DNA from: Pegoplata infirma
Taxonomy: Eukaryota > Arthropoda > Insecta > Diptera > Anthomyiidae
Direction of reading: 5' to 3'
Assembly (NCBI GenBank): GCA_963921195.1
Contig: OY992537.1
Coordinates: 149,227,841 to 149,291,840, forward strand
Length of the DNA stretch: 64,000 bases
Shown here piece after piece: positions 46,901-56,973 of the stretch. The position numbers and the translations under genes are program-made. How positions within the stretch are numbered: position 1 is the first letter of the stretch; each line of letters begins with the position of its first letter. The notes under the pieces are model-generated. The model saw only the letters and a program-made list of their open reading frames with translations, did no database searches and was not told where the DNA came from.

Positions 46901-48821
46901 GAGATACAGCCGTTGAAAGTAAAAGGTCTCCAGACTACGAAAAATTACAAATTTTTTTAAAAATTTAAAATCGAGCAATCTCTTTTATTCTAATTAAACT
47001 TTATTGAAAAAGATTTAAATTCGTGCAAAGGCATTTGAAATCGATATAATGGTAACCTTGATATAGCCATTTCAAGTTATTACAAGTAACCCGAAAATAT
47101 TTTTGATATGAATGCATAAATATCTGTTAATACTAGTCCGATAGTCTTAATTTTTTTCTGTCATTATAAAGCTAATATACTTATGCATTCTAGTTTTTAT
47201 AGAGTCAAAATCGGATCATTATTTACCGAGTTATAGCAATTTAAAAATGAGGGTCTCCAAGAAACCTTAAATAATGGGTTTCTCATAAAAATAAAAAAAA
47301 AACTTTGCATAAATGCATATATCTCTGTAAGTACCAGCCCGATTGCCTCACATTTGGTTCCAGAGGAAAGATAAAGTCTCAATCTTTTATTTTTTTGTTA
47401 TTTTGACAAAATCGGAGCAATAGTTGCAGAGATACAGCCGTTGAAAGTAAAAGGTCTCCAGACTACGAAAAATTACAAGTTTATCATTTTTGAAAAAAAA
47501 AAAAATTTTTAAAAATTTAAAATCGAGCAATCTCTTTTATTCTATTTAAACTTTATTGAAAAAGATTTAAATTCGTGCAAAGGCATTAGAAAACGATAGA
47601 ATGGTAACCTTGATATAGCCATTTCAAGTTATTACAAGTAACCCGAAAATATTTTTGATATGAATGCATAAATATCTGTTAATACTAGTCTGATAGTCTT
47701 AAATTTTTTCTGTCATGATAAAGCTAATATACTTATGCATTCTAGTTTTTATAGAGTCAAAATCGCATCATTATTTACCGAGTTATAGCAATTTAAAAAT
47801 GAGGGTCTCCAAAAAACCTTAAATAATGGGTTTCTCATAAAATTGAAAAAAAAACTTTGCATAAATGCATATATCTCTGTAAGTACCAGCCCGATTGTCT
47901 CACATTTGGTTCCAGAGGAAAGATAAAGTCTCAATCTTTTATTTTTTTGTTATTTTGACAAAATCGGAGCAATAGTTGCAGAGATACAGCCGTTGAAAGT
48001 AAAAGGTCTCCAGACTACAAAAAATTACAAGTTTATCATTTTTGAAAAAATAAATTTTTTTAAAAATCTTAAATCGAGCAATCTCTTTTATTCTAATTAA
48101 ACTTTATTGAAAAAGATTTAAATTCGTGCAAAGGCATTTGAAATTGATATAATGGTTACCTTGATATAGCCATTTCAAGTTATTACAAGTAACCCGAAAA
48201 TATTTTTGATATGAATGCATAAATATCTGTTAATACTAGTCCGATAGTCTTAATTTTTTTCTGTCATGATAAAGCTAATATACTTATGCATTCTAGTTTT
48301 TATAGAGTCAAAATCGGATCATTATTTACCGAGTTATAGCAATTTAAAAATGAGGGTCTCCAAGAAACCTTAAATAATGGGTTTCTCATAAAAATGAAAA
48401 AAAAACTTTGAATAAATGCATATATCTCTGTAAGTACCAGCCCGATTGCCTCACATTTGGTTCCAGAGAAAAGATAAAGTCTCAATATTTTATTTTTTTG
48501 TTATTTTGACAAAATCGGAGCAATAGTTGCAGAGATACAGCCGTTGAAAGTAAAAGGTCTCCAGACTACGAAAAATTACAAGTTTATCATTTTTGAAAAA
48601 ATATTTTTTTTTAAAAATTTAAAATCGAGCAATCTCTTTTATTCTAATTAAACTTTATTGAAAAAGATTTAAATTCGTGCAAAGGCATTTGAAATCGATA
48701 TAATGGTAACCTTGATATAGCCATTTCAAGTTATTACAAGTAACCCGAAAATATTTTTGATATGAATGCATAAATATCTGTTAATACTAGTCCGATAGTC
48801 TTAATTTTTTTCTGTCATGAT
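37940..48821 (-). repeat. 551-bp satellite array, inverted orientation, second block
   Basis: About 20 monomers continuing in phase after the foldback element. Odd copies include a 14-base loss near 40,668 (same as at 24,697), a small insertion near 41,143 ('tataagtacttat'), and deletions in the A-tract region near 44,766 and 46,950. The last four bases, TGAT (48818-48821), are the left target duplication of the gypsy element. No gene is present. Confidence 0.96.
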
Positions 48822-51289
48822 TGTAACGATTCCGCGTGGTCGGTGTACTACCTTAGGGGAACAGAGCTACCTATTAGATACGGCTGTGCTCGTCGGTGGG
48901 GAGGGTTTGTTAAGTTCCCAAAACAATAGAAAAATAATTACACGGAATACGCTAACTTGGATTTTAAATTTTAGGTAGCAATAACGACAATACAGGTGAT
49001 TCCTAAAGACCTAGAAGAGAAAAGGTACCCGCTGATGTTGATGGTGTAACTATAGGTGGTATTCGCTACACCTTCCATCGCCCACCCTCCTTGCTGACAA
49101 AGTCGAATAATTTGCTGTCAGCCCAATAAAACCAAAAACTAAAACCATTTCCCTATCTATCCCATACCTCCAACTTCACTTTTCGCGATAATAAAAAAAA
49201 ATTAAGCTTTCACTTTCAACATTTTTATAAGTTTATTACAATTTAATTCAGAGGGGACAAAAAAATTAAATATAAATAAAATAGAAAACTAAGGCTAAGA
49301 AAAGTAGACAATATTCTAAAGTTTTCAATAAATCGGTCACCATTTGATCAGATTTTAATTAAAAAAAAAATCAGAAAAGAAAAATTTAAATTATATAAAA
49401 AAAAAATTTAATTTATAACGAACAATTTATTTTTTTTATGAATGGCAAAGAAAAATAATGAAAACGAAATCATTCAAAAAAATTCATGTAATGTGGTGAC
49501 TTTAATAAAATAAAAAAAAAAATTGAATTAAAAATGTGTAGGCTGATTTTGGAAATCGTAACATGAATCCCGAAAAATATTAATTCGTTTATTATTGGGC
49601 AACCCTAGTTGCATATACTATTTAAAAAGATAGTCACTCATTCAAATAAAACAGAAACTTCAAAGAGAATATTTATTTTACAAATTCATGTTACGTTGTC
49701 CTTGTATCAACGAGAAAAAAAAAAACTTTAAATTGAGTGTAAGAGAGTTTTTGGAAAATATGGCGAAATAAATAAAACAAATATACAACTTACATTTTTA
49801 AAATCCAACGATGTCAACAGGCGCCGGTGACTGCAGGATTGCTGCGTAGCTCACTTTTCAACCATATAAACCAAATAGGGGTGAAGTAAATGTGTGGAGT
49901 GCGTGTGTGGATTCTGTTACTACCGAGATACGTTAGTTCCTTTCATAACAGAATCAACACAACAGTGTCTGTATGTATGATGTGATTATGTAGGTATGTT
50001 TAAGTGTGCATGAGTTTCTAAGAAAAGAGAATTCTTAGAATTCTCCTGTTTCTAAGAAGTTAGAGTATGCGTGCGTGTGTGTGTGGTATGGGGTTAAAGG
50101 AAATCTGTACGGAGTGATATGAGTGTGTTTATTTTTGAATGTTACAAAAAAAAATGAAATGGGGTGACCGTATGCAATTAAAAAAACTTATAGACTTTAA
50201 ATTAAATCAAACCAAAATTAGTTTAAGATAAATCACTATGTAAAGATTACTTTAACAACAGATAAGAACTATGAAATCACGATTTACGAAAATTAATTTA
50301 AATTTACATTAAACAAAATAAAACCGATTAATTAATAAAAGTATAGTCCAAAGTCTTTAAAAAATTCACGAATACACTATATAAAAAAAAAAATCACAAC
50401 GTATCCCTTTTTGTAGGGTAATTAAAATCCGGTAATTTACATCGGCAATACGACACAACAATAAAAATTTAAAATGCGATTTTCGCCACTACGATAATAC
50501 GCGCACACAAATTACTTTGCTGGTCACCTTACGAAGAGGTGGTATTCAGGGTGGGTTTTCCCGTTGTCCTTTATCACCACAACGACTAAACTTTTACACA
50601 ATTTACCACACAGAATCGATGTTTGAATAATTTAAAGATGACGGTTAAACTTAAAGGTTGAAACTGGGCCTGTTTTGTTGTTGATAACTGTAGAAAACAC
50701 GGCGACAACTAAAGGTAACCAAAATTCTGGCTTTTCCTCCAAAGAAATTCTATTGGAAACCGGGATGTAGCTGGTTTCCAATCTTTACAAAATGCGATAC
50801 CTATAACCAAGACACACAAAATAACAAAATTTCCCAAAGAAAATGTAAAAATCGTGCTCCTTACCAATTATGGGTATCCTTAATAAAACAAATTCACGAA
50901 AGTTGTATCCACTATCCAATAGGAGAACCACAGAAATTATTTTAATATATCCAATGGACGCAGGAAAATTAATAAAATTTTATTTCAGCAACAATAAAAT
51001 ATTTCGACCGTTTCCAACAAGAAAAATTTTCGTTTGAAAGAAAATTTTGAAAAAATTCTCTGACAACCAAAAATACAAAAAAAACAAATCTAACTAGATT
51101 TCAACACAAAATTGAAATTTATAGTTGAGTGGAATTTTGTTTTTACACCCCTACAAAAATGTTAGTAAAAAATCCGGGTAAAAAAATTTAAGGACCACAA
51201 AACTAACGTAGGACAGATTGTAACAGTTATAGCTCACGATTTTCCTAGCGCAAAATGATCATGCCTGTGCCAAACTAGTCGCCATCACA
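48822..51289 (-). repeat. gypsy 3' LTR (sense direction), 2,468 bp
   Basis: Direct repeat of 56974-59441. In sense it begins TGTGATGGCGACTAG and ends GAATCGTTACA. It is non-coding and AT-rich, with A-runs and a (GT)n-rich stretch near 50,065-50,085. A 19-nt palindrome lies at 50027-50045. No ORF of note. Confidence 0.96.
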
Positions 51290-51414
51290 AAGCAGATTAA
51301 GAGCCACGCCTGCTACAGAACTTAATCTGAAAAAAGCGACCTCCTTAATCACCATAACATGCAAAAATCTGATAACCAAAATAAAATAATGAAAATCATA
51401 CAAAAAAAAAAATT

Positions 51415-54400
51415 TCATGTCCAGATATCTTTGACATGATACACGCTAGTATGCCCACCGTTAACATCTTGCAGTTCGTAATTTACCTTACCAATTTTCA
51501 TCTTTACAATCGCTTTCACCCCAACCGGGGCAAGCTTCGCGTTGAATCGGTCTATCAAGGAGCTCTGGACAAAATTACGACGTATTACCACTTGACCAAT
51601 GTTAAACTCTCGCCTCCGCGATCTTAAATTATATGATTTAACGTTCCGCTCATATGCCTCCTTAATTTTTGTCCGTATGGAGTCCCTTAAAAGTGAAAAA
51701 TTGTCCTGCCTTTCTATTTCCGTGTCCGTTTCAGCCAAAAGTTTTAAGTTTCGTAAAATTTTATAGTCCTTACCATGGTTAATCATCGTCTGTCCGAAAA
51801 CTAATTCATACGGTGTCCGTCCAGTAGTCTGATGTACTCCACTGCGTATTGCAGCATTAATACTCGCCAAATGTTCGTCCCATTGACGCTGGTCATTACG
51901 AATATACGATCGAAGAGCTTCGTTGATGGATCGGTTTACACGTTCACTCGCGTTCGGTTGAGGACTGTATACTGCTGTGAATTGATGATTAATTCCGAAC
52001 TTGTCCATTAGCCTTTTAAATTCAGATGACTTGAATTGGCTTCCATTATCGGAAACGATAATTTCTGGAACACCATAGCACGTAAATATATCTTTTTCCA
52101 GATACTCCAAAATAGGTTTTGTAACGAATTTCTTCAGTGGCTTCAAAAATGTAAATTTCGTAAAATGGTCCAAAATAATAAAAATTCCGATATTACCATT
52201 TTTGGAACGTGGGAACGGTCCGATTAGATCGATATATAGCCGTTGAAAAGGCCGTTCGGTTTCAACCACTTCCCCCATAGGTGGTCTTAACGAAAAAGTC
52301 GGTGCTTTTGACGTTCTACACGAGTCACAATTTATTACGTAGTCCTTCACGTCGGTAACCAGCCTTGGCCAAAAGAAAAATTGCCTAATACGCTGAACCG
52401 TTTTTGCAATACCTCCATGAGCCGCGTTTGGCACGTCATGGGCAGCATAGATTACGTCTTTACGAAGTTCCTCCGGAACAAGCAACTTCCACGATTCGGA
52501 TTCATCTAAGTTTCCCGATGAAAAGTTGGTCCTTTTGTAGATGAATTTACCGATAACTTTAAAATCAGGAAAATCGTCTTTTGCAAATTCTTCTCTCATT
52601 CCGCTATATTCGGGACTGTCAAAGGCTACTGAATCAAGGTCAATCGAGGGTAAAACTTCCAACTCCGCCACAGTTGTATCGTCTTCAAAAGCCCTGGATA
52701 ACGCATCCGGTACAATGTTGTCCTTACCTTTGCGGTGCTCGATTGTAAAGTCGAACCCCTGCAACTTCAGAGACCACCTCGCCAATCGTCCTGACAGGTC
52801 CTTTTGCCGCATGAGCCACTTGAGACTGGCGTGATCAGTGATGACTTTAAATTCTTGTCCCTCTATGTACGCTCGAAATTTCTTGATAGCTAGAATTACC
52901 GCCAGGCATTCCAATTCGGTGATTGAATAATTTCGTTGTGCCTTATTTAATTTTTGAGACATGTACGCTATAGGCCTCTCATTCCCATCCGCGTCTGCCT
53001 GAGCTAACACAGCTCCCACGCCAACCGTGCTTGCATCGCATTGAAGGATAAACGGCTTGTCGAAATCGGCGTGTACCAACACAGGAGCTGACGTCAGCTT
53101 CTCCTTAACTGCTTCAAAGGACTTCTGCGCATCTTCAGACCACGAAAAATTCTTTTTCTTCGACAGCAACTCGGTCATTGGAAAAGTTACGGTAGCGTAG
53201 TCGTCAATAAATCTCCGGTACCAGCCGGCCATACCGAGAAACTGGCGGAGTTGTCGCACTGATTTCGGTACGGGAAATTGAGAAATTGCCTTAACCTTAT
53301 CTGGGTCAATTGTAAGGGAGCCCTCCCCTACAATATAACCCAGATATTGCACCTGTCGAATTGCAAAACTGCTCTTCTTCACGTTTATCGTCAACTTCGC
53401 CCTTCTGAGTTGAGTAGCAACCTCCTGTAAGTGTCGTAAATGTTCGTCGAAGTCTTTCGAAATGATAAGTAAGTCGTCAAGGTAAACGAACACGTTCGTC
53501 TTTAAATTGTACGGAATGACTTGGTCCATCAGTCTACACATTGTTTGTGGTGCATTGCACAATCCAAACGGCATTCTCGTAAACTGATACAATGGCCGAT
53601 TAGGGATTGTAAACGCAGTCTTTGGTCTTGAGGTTTCGTCCAGTTTAATTTGCCAAAATGCATCTTTCAGATCCACCTTGGAAATATAATAAACTGGAGG
53701 AAGCCTCGAAATTAGTCCGTCAATGTTCGGTATTGGGTATGCGTCTTTTGTCGTCACGGAATTCACTTTTCGACTGTCCAGGCAAAAACGCACCTTCCCA
53801 GGTTTTACAATTAAAACTCCAGGAGATGACCATGGAGATGTTGGGCATTCCTCAATGACTCCTAGCTGCAACATACGATCGATTTCGCCGCATAACAATT
53901 TCTCCCTTGCTGGTGATATCGGGTAATATCTTTGTTTAATCGGGGTTGCATCGCCGGTATCGATGCGATGTTCGATAAGGGTGGTACATCCCAAACCATC
54001 ACGTTCCGAATTTGGAAAATACTCTACGATTGTTTGTAGCTGCTGTTTTTGTATGGCCGTCATTGGTATCTTATCGGGATCCTCATCCGCAACTAATTCG
54101 CTAACGGTGTTCACTGTAGCAATCCGTATACCAAATTTCTCCCAGAAATCCATACCGCAGATGACATCCTGTTTTATAGATGGAATTAACAAAAAGTCTG
54201 TCACCTTGGTTTGTCCGTTATAGCCGACTTCCAGCTTCGCTGTTCCTAATACGCGTTGTCGTTGTCCGTCCGCTGTTCTGACATTACCAACGCCTCGTGC
54301 ATAATTTCCGGATTCTACGAGTTCATTACATAAATCACCTCCAATTACGCTAATATTTGCGCCACTGTCCAGTAATGCAAAACGATGCCTGTGATGTAAA

Positions 54401-54795
54401 TCCAGTGAAATATATGGCCTATTGTCATTTTCCCTACTAACCAACGAAGTTATAACGTACTTTCCTAGATGTTTTCTTCTCCTATAAAATTCACGAATTC
54501 TTCTCGATGACCTGTTCGGCTTTCGGTCAACTTCAGCAACATTAAAAATTCGCTCTCTGGCTCGTTTATATTCCTCCAGACGAATATGGTAGGGTCGTTG
54601 TAATGGATGAATTCGCTTCAAATCCGTTTCAGTTGTCATATCAGGTAAATTTGTCATATCCGGTAAATTTGTTAAAGCAGGTAGATCTGTACAAGCAGGT
54701 ATATCAGGTGTGTCAATGGGTCTTACTTTTGCCCCGGATGCCCGTCCTTCTTCCAACGGACATCCCTCGATCCGTTTCCCCGCTCCTGGGAACAC
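51415..54795 (-). CDS. pol: gypsy Pol: protease, reverse transcriptase, RNase H, integrase (frameshift product)
   Basis: The frame opens just after a TAA at 54796-54798 and has no AUG near its start (first codon GTG), so it depends on the -1 shift in gag. Counting from 54795: protease LLDSGA (D143); RT VDLKDAF (D375), MPFGLCNAP (408-416) and YLDD (438-441); RNase H QCDAS (D587), ELEC and TDHASL (D654). Integrase zinc residues are H785, H793, C823 and C826. The integrase catalytic triad is D856, D916 and E951, near the D-D-35-E spacing of the family. The C-terminal tail (about 1060-1126) carries a degenerate GPY/F-like segment. Length of about 1,120 residues is normal for an env-less gypsy Pol. 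Stop is at 51415-51417. Confidence 0.95.
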   Translation of the reverse strand: MFPGAGKRIEGCPLEEGRASGAKVRPIDTPDIPACTDLPALTNLPDMTNLPDMTTETDLKRIHPLQRPYHIRLEEYKRARERIFNVAEVDRKPNRSSRRIREFYRRRKHLGKYVITSLVSRENDNRPYISLDLHHRHRFALLDSGANISVIGGDLCNELVESGNYARGVGNVRTADGQRQRVLGTAKLEVGYNGQTKVTDFLLIPSIKQDVICGMDFWEKFGIRIATVNTVSELVADEDPDKIPMTAIQKQQLQTIVEYFPNSERDGLGCTTLIEHRIDTGDATPIKQRYYPISPAREKLLCGEIDRMLQLGVIEECPTSPWSSPGVLIVKPGKVRFCLDSRKVNSVTTKDAYPIPNIDGLISRLPPVYYISKVDLKDAFWQIKLDETSRPKTAFTIPNRPLYQFTRMPFGLCNAPQTMCRLMDQVIPYNLKTNVFVYLDDLLIISKDFDEHLRHLQEVATQLRRAKLTINVKKSSFAIRQVQYLGYIVGEGSLTIDPDKVKAISQFPVPKSVRQLRQFLGMAGWYRRFIDDYATVTFPMTELLSKKKNFSWSEDAQKSFEAVKEKLTSAPVLVHADFDKPFILQCDASTVGVGAVLAQADADGNERPIAYMSQKLNKAQRNYSITELECLAVILAIKKFRAYIEGQEFKVITDHASLKWLMRQKDLSGRLARWSLKLQGFDFTIEHRKGKDNIVPDALSRAFEDDTTVAELEVLPSIDLDSVAFDSPEYSGMREEFAKDDFPDFKVIGKFIYKRTNFSSGNLDESESWKLLVPEELRKDVIYAAHDVPNAAHGGIAKTVQRIRQFFFWPRLVTDVKDYVINCDSCRTSKAPTFSLRPPMGEVVETERPFQRLYIDLIGPFPRSKNGNIGIFIILDHFTKFTFLKPLKKFVTKPILEYLEKDIFTCYGVPEIIVSDNGSQFKSSEFKRLMDKFGINHQFTAVYSPQPNASERVNRSINEALRSYIRNDQRQWDEHLASINAAIRSGVHQTTGRTPYELVFGQTMINHGKDYKILRNLKLLAETDTEIERQDNFSLLRDSIRTKIKEAYERNVKSYNLRSRRREFNIGQVVIRRNFVQSSLIDRFNAKLAPVGVKAIVKMKIGKVNYELQDVNGGHTSVYHVKDIWT

Positions 54796-55967
54796 TTAGG
54801 ACATTGGGGCTTATAGATATCCTTCGCTCCGCATCCGTAGCAGAATACGGTTCGAGGTTCCACACAATCAATGAAGCTGTGGCCGACTTTGTCACAATTC
54901 CAACACTTCCCCGTTCGTACCATTAAACACACGTCCGGGTCTTCTTCCTCTGAACTTTCCTCCAGGGCAGCTGGAACTTCATTTTCGATGACTTCCGACA
55001 CCTGTCCCTTTTGGTACGAGCGTTTGTTGACGTTTGAAATAGGCAGATCCTTAAGAAATTTCTCGTGCTTTCGCACTGCACGACGCAGTTGACTTATTCG
55101 GTTGATCTCCAGATGAAGAATCTCATGCTTAATTTCATGTCTCAAATTCCGGTGAACAGTTTCGCACAGCTCCGCCTCCGGGAACGGAGTTTTAAGTCTG
55201 TCACAAAGTACCATGATAGCCTCATAGAATTCGTCGAAGGTCTCGTTGGGTCTTTGTTTTCTCCGTCTAATATCGTCCTTTATGTCAAAGTCAGTATTAT
55301 ACTCCTTGTACCGTAACTCCAAAGCGTCACACAAGTCCTCCCAATCCATGTCCTCACAACGTCGATGAAATCGCCAATACCATTTCAGAGCTCTGCCCTC
55401 GAACAGTAAATGGGCATGTTCACACAGCTTGTCGTAATTTCCACGTAGATTCTTCTCCGTTAACTGTTTCACTCGATAGACAAATTCGTCGACAGTTACT
55501 TCCGACGTATCTCCGCTGAAACGTATTCTCCAGTTACGTATCAAGTTCATAATCTTTTCCGCGTCTCGATCAAAGTCCGCCTCGGCATGCCGAGGTCCAC
55601 GATTTTCACGTCTATTTCGTCCGTTCTGGGAAGTTGTACTCCGATCATCTTGAATATCGGGTTCATTACGTTCAACAGGTCTTGCACCCGCCACGTTCAT
55701 ATTCTGAAATGCGTCCGCTATCATGTTTCCGATTTCGTCCCTGAACCCTCGTAAAGAGTCGTCTACAATCCGTCGTACACGAACGTCCTCTACACTTCCT
55801 TGCTGTCTTGACTCTATACGAGCCTGTAGTCGAGTTTTTGGTCTACCTGGTCGATTTGCAGAGGTACTTGCATCACCACCTGCACCTTGTTCCTCCGCAT
55901 CAGACGAATCTTCATTCTCCTGCTCCACCTGAGCTGGGATATTATCGTTGCTACGAACTAATGGCAT
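54723..55967 (-). CDS. gag: gypsy Gag, 414 aa
   Basis: ATG at 55965-55967 in a GAAAATG context. Residues 1-130 are acidic then basic and low-complexity. A retrotransposon Gag (capsid-like) domain covers about 140-305, including LLFEGRALKWYW and ETFDEFYEAIMVLCDRL. The first zinc knuckle is a classical C355-C358-H363-C368. A second cysteine cluster, C376-C379-C389-C392, has four Cys and no His, which is atypical of a nucleocapsid knuckle. The last 25 codons overlap the pol frame and hold the frameshift signal. The product should form particles and bind the RNA. Stop TAA is at 54723-54725. Confidence 0.94.
   Translation of the reverse strand: MPLVRSNDNIPAQVEQENEDSSDAEEQGAGGDASTSANRPGRPKTRLQARIESRQQGSVEDVRVRRIVDDSLRGFRDEIGNMIADAFQNMNVAGARPVERNEPDIQDDRSTTSQNGRNRRENRGPRHAEADFDRDAEKIMNLIRNWRIRFSGDTSEVTVDEFVYRVKQLTEKNLRGNYDKLCEHAHLLFEGRALKWYWRFHRRCEDMDWEDLCDALELRYKEYNTDFDIKDDIRRRKQRPNETFDEFYEAIMVLCDRLKTPFPEAELCETVHRNLRHEIKHEILHLEINRISQLRRAVRKHEKFLKDLPISNVNKRSYQKGQVSEVIENEVPAALEESSEEEDPDVCLMVRTGKCWNCDKVGHSFIDCVEPRTVFCYGCGAKDIYKPQCPKCSQERGNGSRDVRWKKDGHPGQK
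54736..54780 (-). promoter_or_regulatory. -1 ribosomal frameshift signal, gag to pol
   Basis: The slippery heptamer GGGAAAC lies at 54774-54780, read in gag frame as G GGA AAC. An 8-nt spacer (GGATCGAG) follows. Then comes a 10-bp stem: GGATGTCCGT (54756-54765) pairs with ACGGGCATCC (54736-54745) with one G-U pair, closing a 10-nt loop. Pol lies in the -1 frame and is open from 54795 only. This is the textbook arrangement known from retroviral gag-pol junctions. Confidence 0.85.
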
Positions 55968-56948
55968 TTTCGGAAAAAATATTCAATTTTGTACAACAAA
56001 AAAAAAAAACAATAACCTAAATATATAAAAACCTAAATAATTAATAAAAATTAAAGCTCAATACTAAAACCTACAAAAAAAATCAAAGCTAAATTAAAGA
56101 AAAGGATATCAAAAAAAAAAAAAAAAAAAAAAAATTAACCTACCAAACAAAAAGAAAATTTTATACAAATTAAACAAAATCACCGTTTAAACGAAAATCA
56201 GGGGAACAAAAACCAAAATATTAACGACGTCAACTTTCAAAGTCGATCTAAAAAAACAAACAACTCTATGTAAAACAATAACCGTACAAGCTTATCACTA
56301 CTCAGTGAAGTATCTCGGTATGGGAAAGTAGAGATAAAACAAAAAAAAAATTATTAAAATCAACACCAGCTTGAGAAAGAACAGATAACAAAAAAACATA
56401 AAGAAACTCGAAATTTCGAGAAACTTCTGACACCCGCCAAAAGAATTTATTCTAAACGACAAAACCGAGCAAAAGCAAAAATTAAAGAATCAGTTGATTA
56501 TCCGATGCAGGAAAGCTATCGATCATGTACAATCAGCAACCTTTCAAGTCCATACCCCCGGAAAAATCCACCAAAAGAAAAATTTCATAAGAAAAATCCA
56601 AACCGAAGGGAAAAATAAGGAAAAATAAAAAATACAGAGATAAAGAAGAGTAAGGGTCAAACGACAATTGAACCGATACCAACCAGAGCAACTTCTCGAG
56701 CTCGAACCCAAACCCCGATAACCCTTGTTCACAACGAAAATGTTAAATTAGGAATTGTAAATCATAATCACAATAAACAATTTATGTCCAACCTACCATT
56801 TCCCGATACAAAAGCTATAGAAGATAAAAAAATTAAAATTTTAAAGAAAAACTGTTCTTAGAGAATCACAACCCACATAAGATTCAGAGGCCCTCAGTAT
56901 CTAGATGATATGGCACAAGAAAAATTTTAAAACTTACGATCACTTCGG
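55968..56948 (-). other. untranslated leader of the gypsy element
   Basis: About 1 kb of AT-rich sequence between the primer binding site and the gag ATG. It includes a long A-run on the + strand near 56,110-56,134. No AUG-initiated ORF of interest. It probably holds packaging or translation signals, which I cannot define. Confidence 0.7.
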
Positions 56949-56966
56949 GCCCCACGTTGGGAGCCA
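56949..56966 (-). other. primer binding site, tRNA-Lys type, of the gypsy element
   Basis: The sense sequence TGGCTCCCAACGTGGGGC matches the familiar tRNA-Lys primer site (TGGCGCCCAACGTGGGGC) at 17 of 18 bases. It starts 7 nt past the LTR end rather than abutting it. Confidence 0.8.
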
Positions 56967-56973
56967 TAAATCC

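Noticed and set aside
56544..56732. A 62-codon frame in the gypsy leader.
   Set aside because: It begins with GTG, has no domain and lies in untranslated leader sequence.
56928..56940. A splice-donor-like GTAAGT just after the gypsy primer binding site.
   Set aside because: The match upstream of GT is poor (ATC) and there is no env or other downstream ORF that would need a spliced RNA.
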